Source: Thalassiosira profunda
Taxonomy: Eukaryota > Bacillariophyta > Thalassiosirophyceae > Thalassiosirales > Thalassiosiraceae
Assembly (NCBI GenBank): GCA_036939355.1
Contig: JALLAP010001077.1
Coordinates: forward strand, 1 to 16,243
DNA length: 16,243 nt
Direction: 5' to 3'
A program made the translations under genes and the position numbers. Positions 15,801 through 16,243 of the stretch are shown one piece after another. The number at the start of each line of letters is the position of its first letter. Position 1 is the stretch's first letter. Below the pieces are notes generated by a model. It worked only from the letters and a program-made list of their open reading frames with translations. It did no database searches and was not told where the DNA came from.

Positions 15801-16243
15801 TCCCGTGTAGCTAGATCCTGTCTCGGACGAGCTCGTCCACTCGTCGTCGTCCTCGGCTCCGGAACCCTCCTCGCTGTCGGTGTCTCCGGAAGATTCGGAG
15901 GAGGCATCCATGGGAGGGAGCCCGGGCTCCATGCCATCGGGGGCCTCCGGGAACTCTTCCAACAGCTCGCCCTTGATGATCTTCTGGATGGCCTGATTGC
16001 GCTCCAACGGCGTGAGGCTGGCGTCCTGCATGACCTCCTGGATGGCCGCCCGCTTGGCCTTCTCCCCGTCGCTCTCGGGAGCGGCCGGGGCGGGATCCTG
16101 CGATGCCGCCTCGTTCGACATCTGGGGTGTGGCGGCACCCGAGCGAGCAGAAGAGGCGGCAGACGTCTGGGACCCCCTCTTGGGGGCGGCCTGCTGCTCC
16201 TCCGCGTACTTCTCGAGGGCGGCGTTCCACTGTTCGTCGGGCT
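12877..16243 (-). CDS. BTB-BACK protein with long coiled coils (5' end beyond window)
   Basis: The model is 16243-15635, 15552-13851 and 13775-12877, with a 73-nt assembly insertion at 15037-15181 to be ignored. That gives about 1044 visible residues and no start, since the frame is open to the window edge. In order: a Ser/Asp/Glu-rich N-terminal part with a short helical motif (VMQDASLTPLERN) near nt 16020; a long Glu/Arg/Gln coiled coil (about 15490-14770); a Ser-rich linker; a BTB fold (from about 14515) followed by a BACK-like helical region (to about 13660); a second coiled coil (about 13430-13160); and a basic His/Arg tail. BTB proteins form dimers and often serve as Cullin-3 adaptors; a substrate-adaptor or scaffold role is inferred. 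I see no Kelch repeats. The two splices fit GT-AG and keep the frame. Confidence 0.82.
13776..13850 (-). other. Intron of BTB gene (75 nt, frame-neutral)
   Basis: It begins GTGAGTGC and ends GTCTGCAG. It has 25 codons' worth of sequence and no stop, so the unspliced frame also stays open. Splicing gives YCGEHHAEEID, a smoother BACK-region sequence than the Cys-rich insert read from the intron. Confidence 0.75.
15037..15181. repeat. 72-bp exact direct duplication around a single N (assembly scar)
   Basis: Bases 15037-15108 recur exactly at 15110-15181 with N at 15109. The 73-nt period shifts the BTB coiled-coil frame by one; dropping one copy plus the N restores a continuous frame from the window edge to the stop. 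It has the same overlap length as the scar at 4167-4311. Confidence 0.95.
15553..15634 (-). other. Intron of BTB gene (82 nt)
   Basis: It begins GTGAGTGC and ends CTCTGCAG on the minus strand. It splits a Ser codon (phase 1) and joins KLVAQ to SMPDEVD in frame. Without it the upstream exon runs into a stop at 15600-15602. It contains one TTGCAA. Confidence 0.82.

Overview
The window is nuclear DNA from a eukaryote with a compact, GC-rich genome. Five short GT-AG introns (71-89 nt) can be placed, and intergenic gaps are as small as 28 bp. Genes mostly alternate strand. The gene set (LRAT-fold protein, transmembrane RING-H2 with a Cys-rich ectodomain, tandem ZNRD2-type zinc ribbons, OFA-like MFS carrier) fits a unicellular protist. 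A stramenopile such as a diatom or thraustochytrid is my best guess, but it is a guess. Nothing bacterial, viral or CRISPR-like is present.

Layout, left to right. Positions 1-2240 are the left arm of an inverted duplication. It holds the 3' end of a BTB/coiled-coil gene (+), a zinc-ribbon gene (-) and a 74-aa membrane-protein ORF (-). The unique core, 2241-11418, holds six genes on strictly alternating strands: LRAT-domain protein (+), prolyl 4-hydroxylase (-), MEMO1-like protein (+), short-chain dehydrogenase (-), RING-H2 protein (+) and a three-exon MFS transporter (-). Positions 11419-13637 are the right arm. It carries a decayed copy of the small membrane ORF, an intact second zinc-ribbon gene (+) and the 3' part of the complete-side BTB gene (-). 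That BTB gene continues to the right window edge and is cut there.

Two assembly scars matter for every gene model. A single N at 4239 and another at 15109 are each flanked by an exact 72-bp direct duplication. Both look like overlapping contigs placed end to end with one N instead of being merged. Each adds 73 nt and creates a false frameshift, one in the prolyl hydroxylase and one in the BTB gene. Leaving out the extra 73 nt puts both genes back in frame.

The most interesting features are: the large, recently formed inverted duplication with one-sided loss of the small ORF; the 26-nt gap between that ORF and the zinc-ribbon gene; a C-terminal CaaX-type motif on the LRAT protein; a prolyl hydroxylase without a visible secretion signal, flanked by long Ala/Pro/Gln-rich segments; and an excess of the palindrome TTGCAA, half of it in introns and gene flanks. 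No shared pathway for the six core genes is evident.
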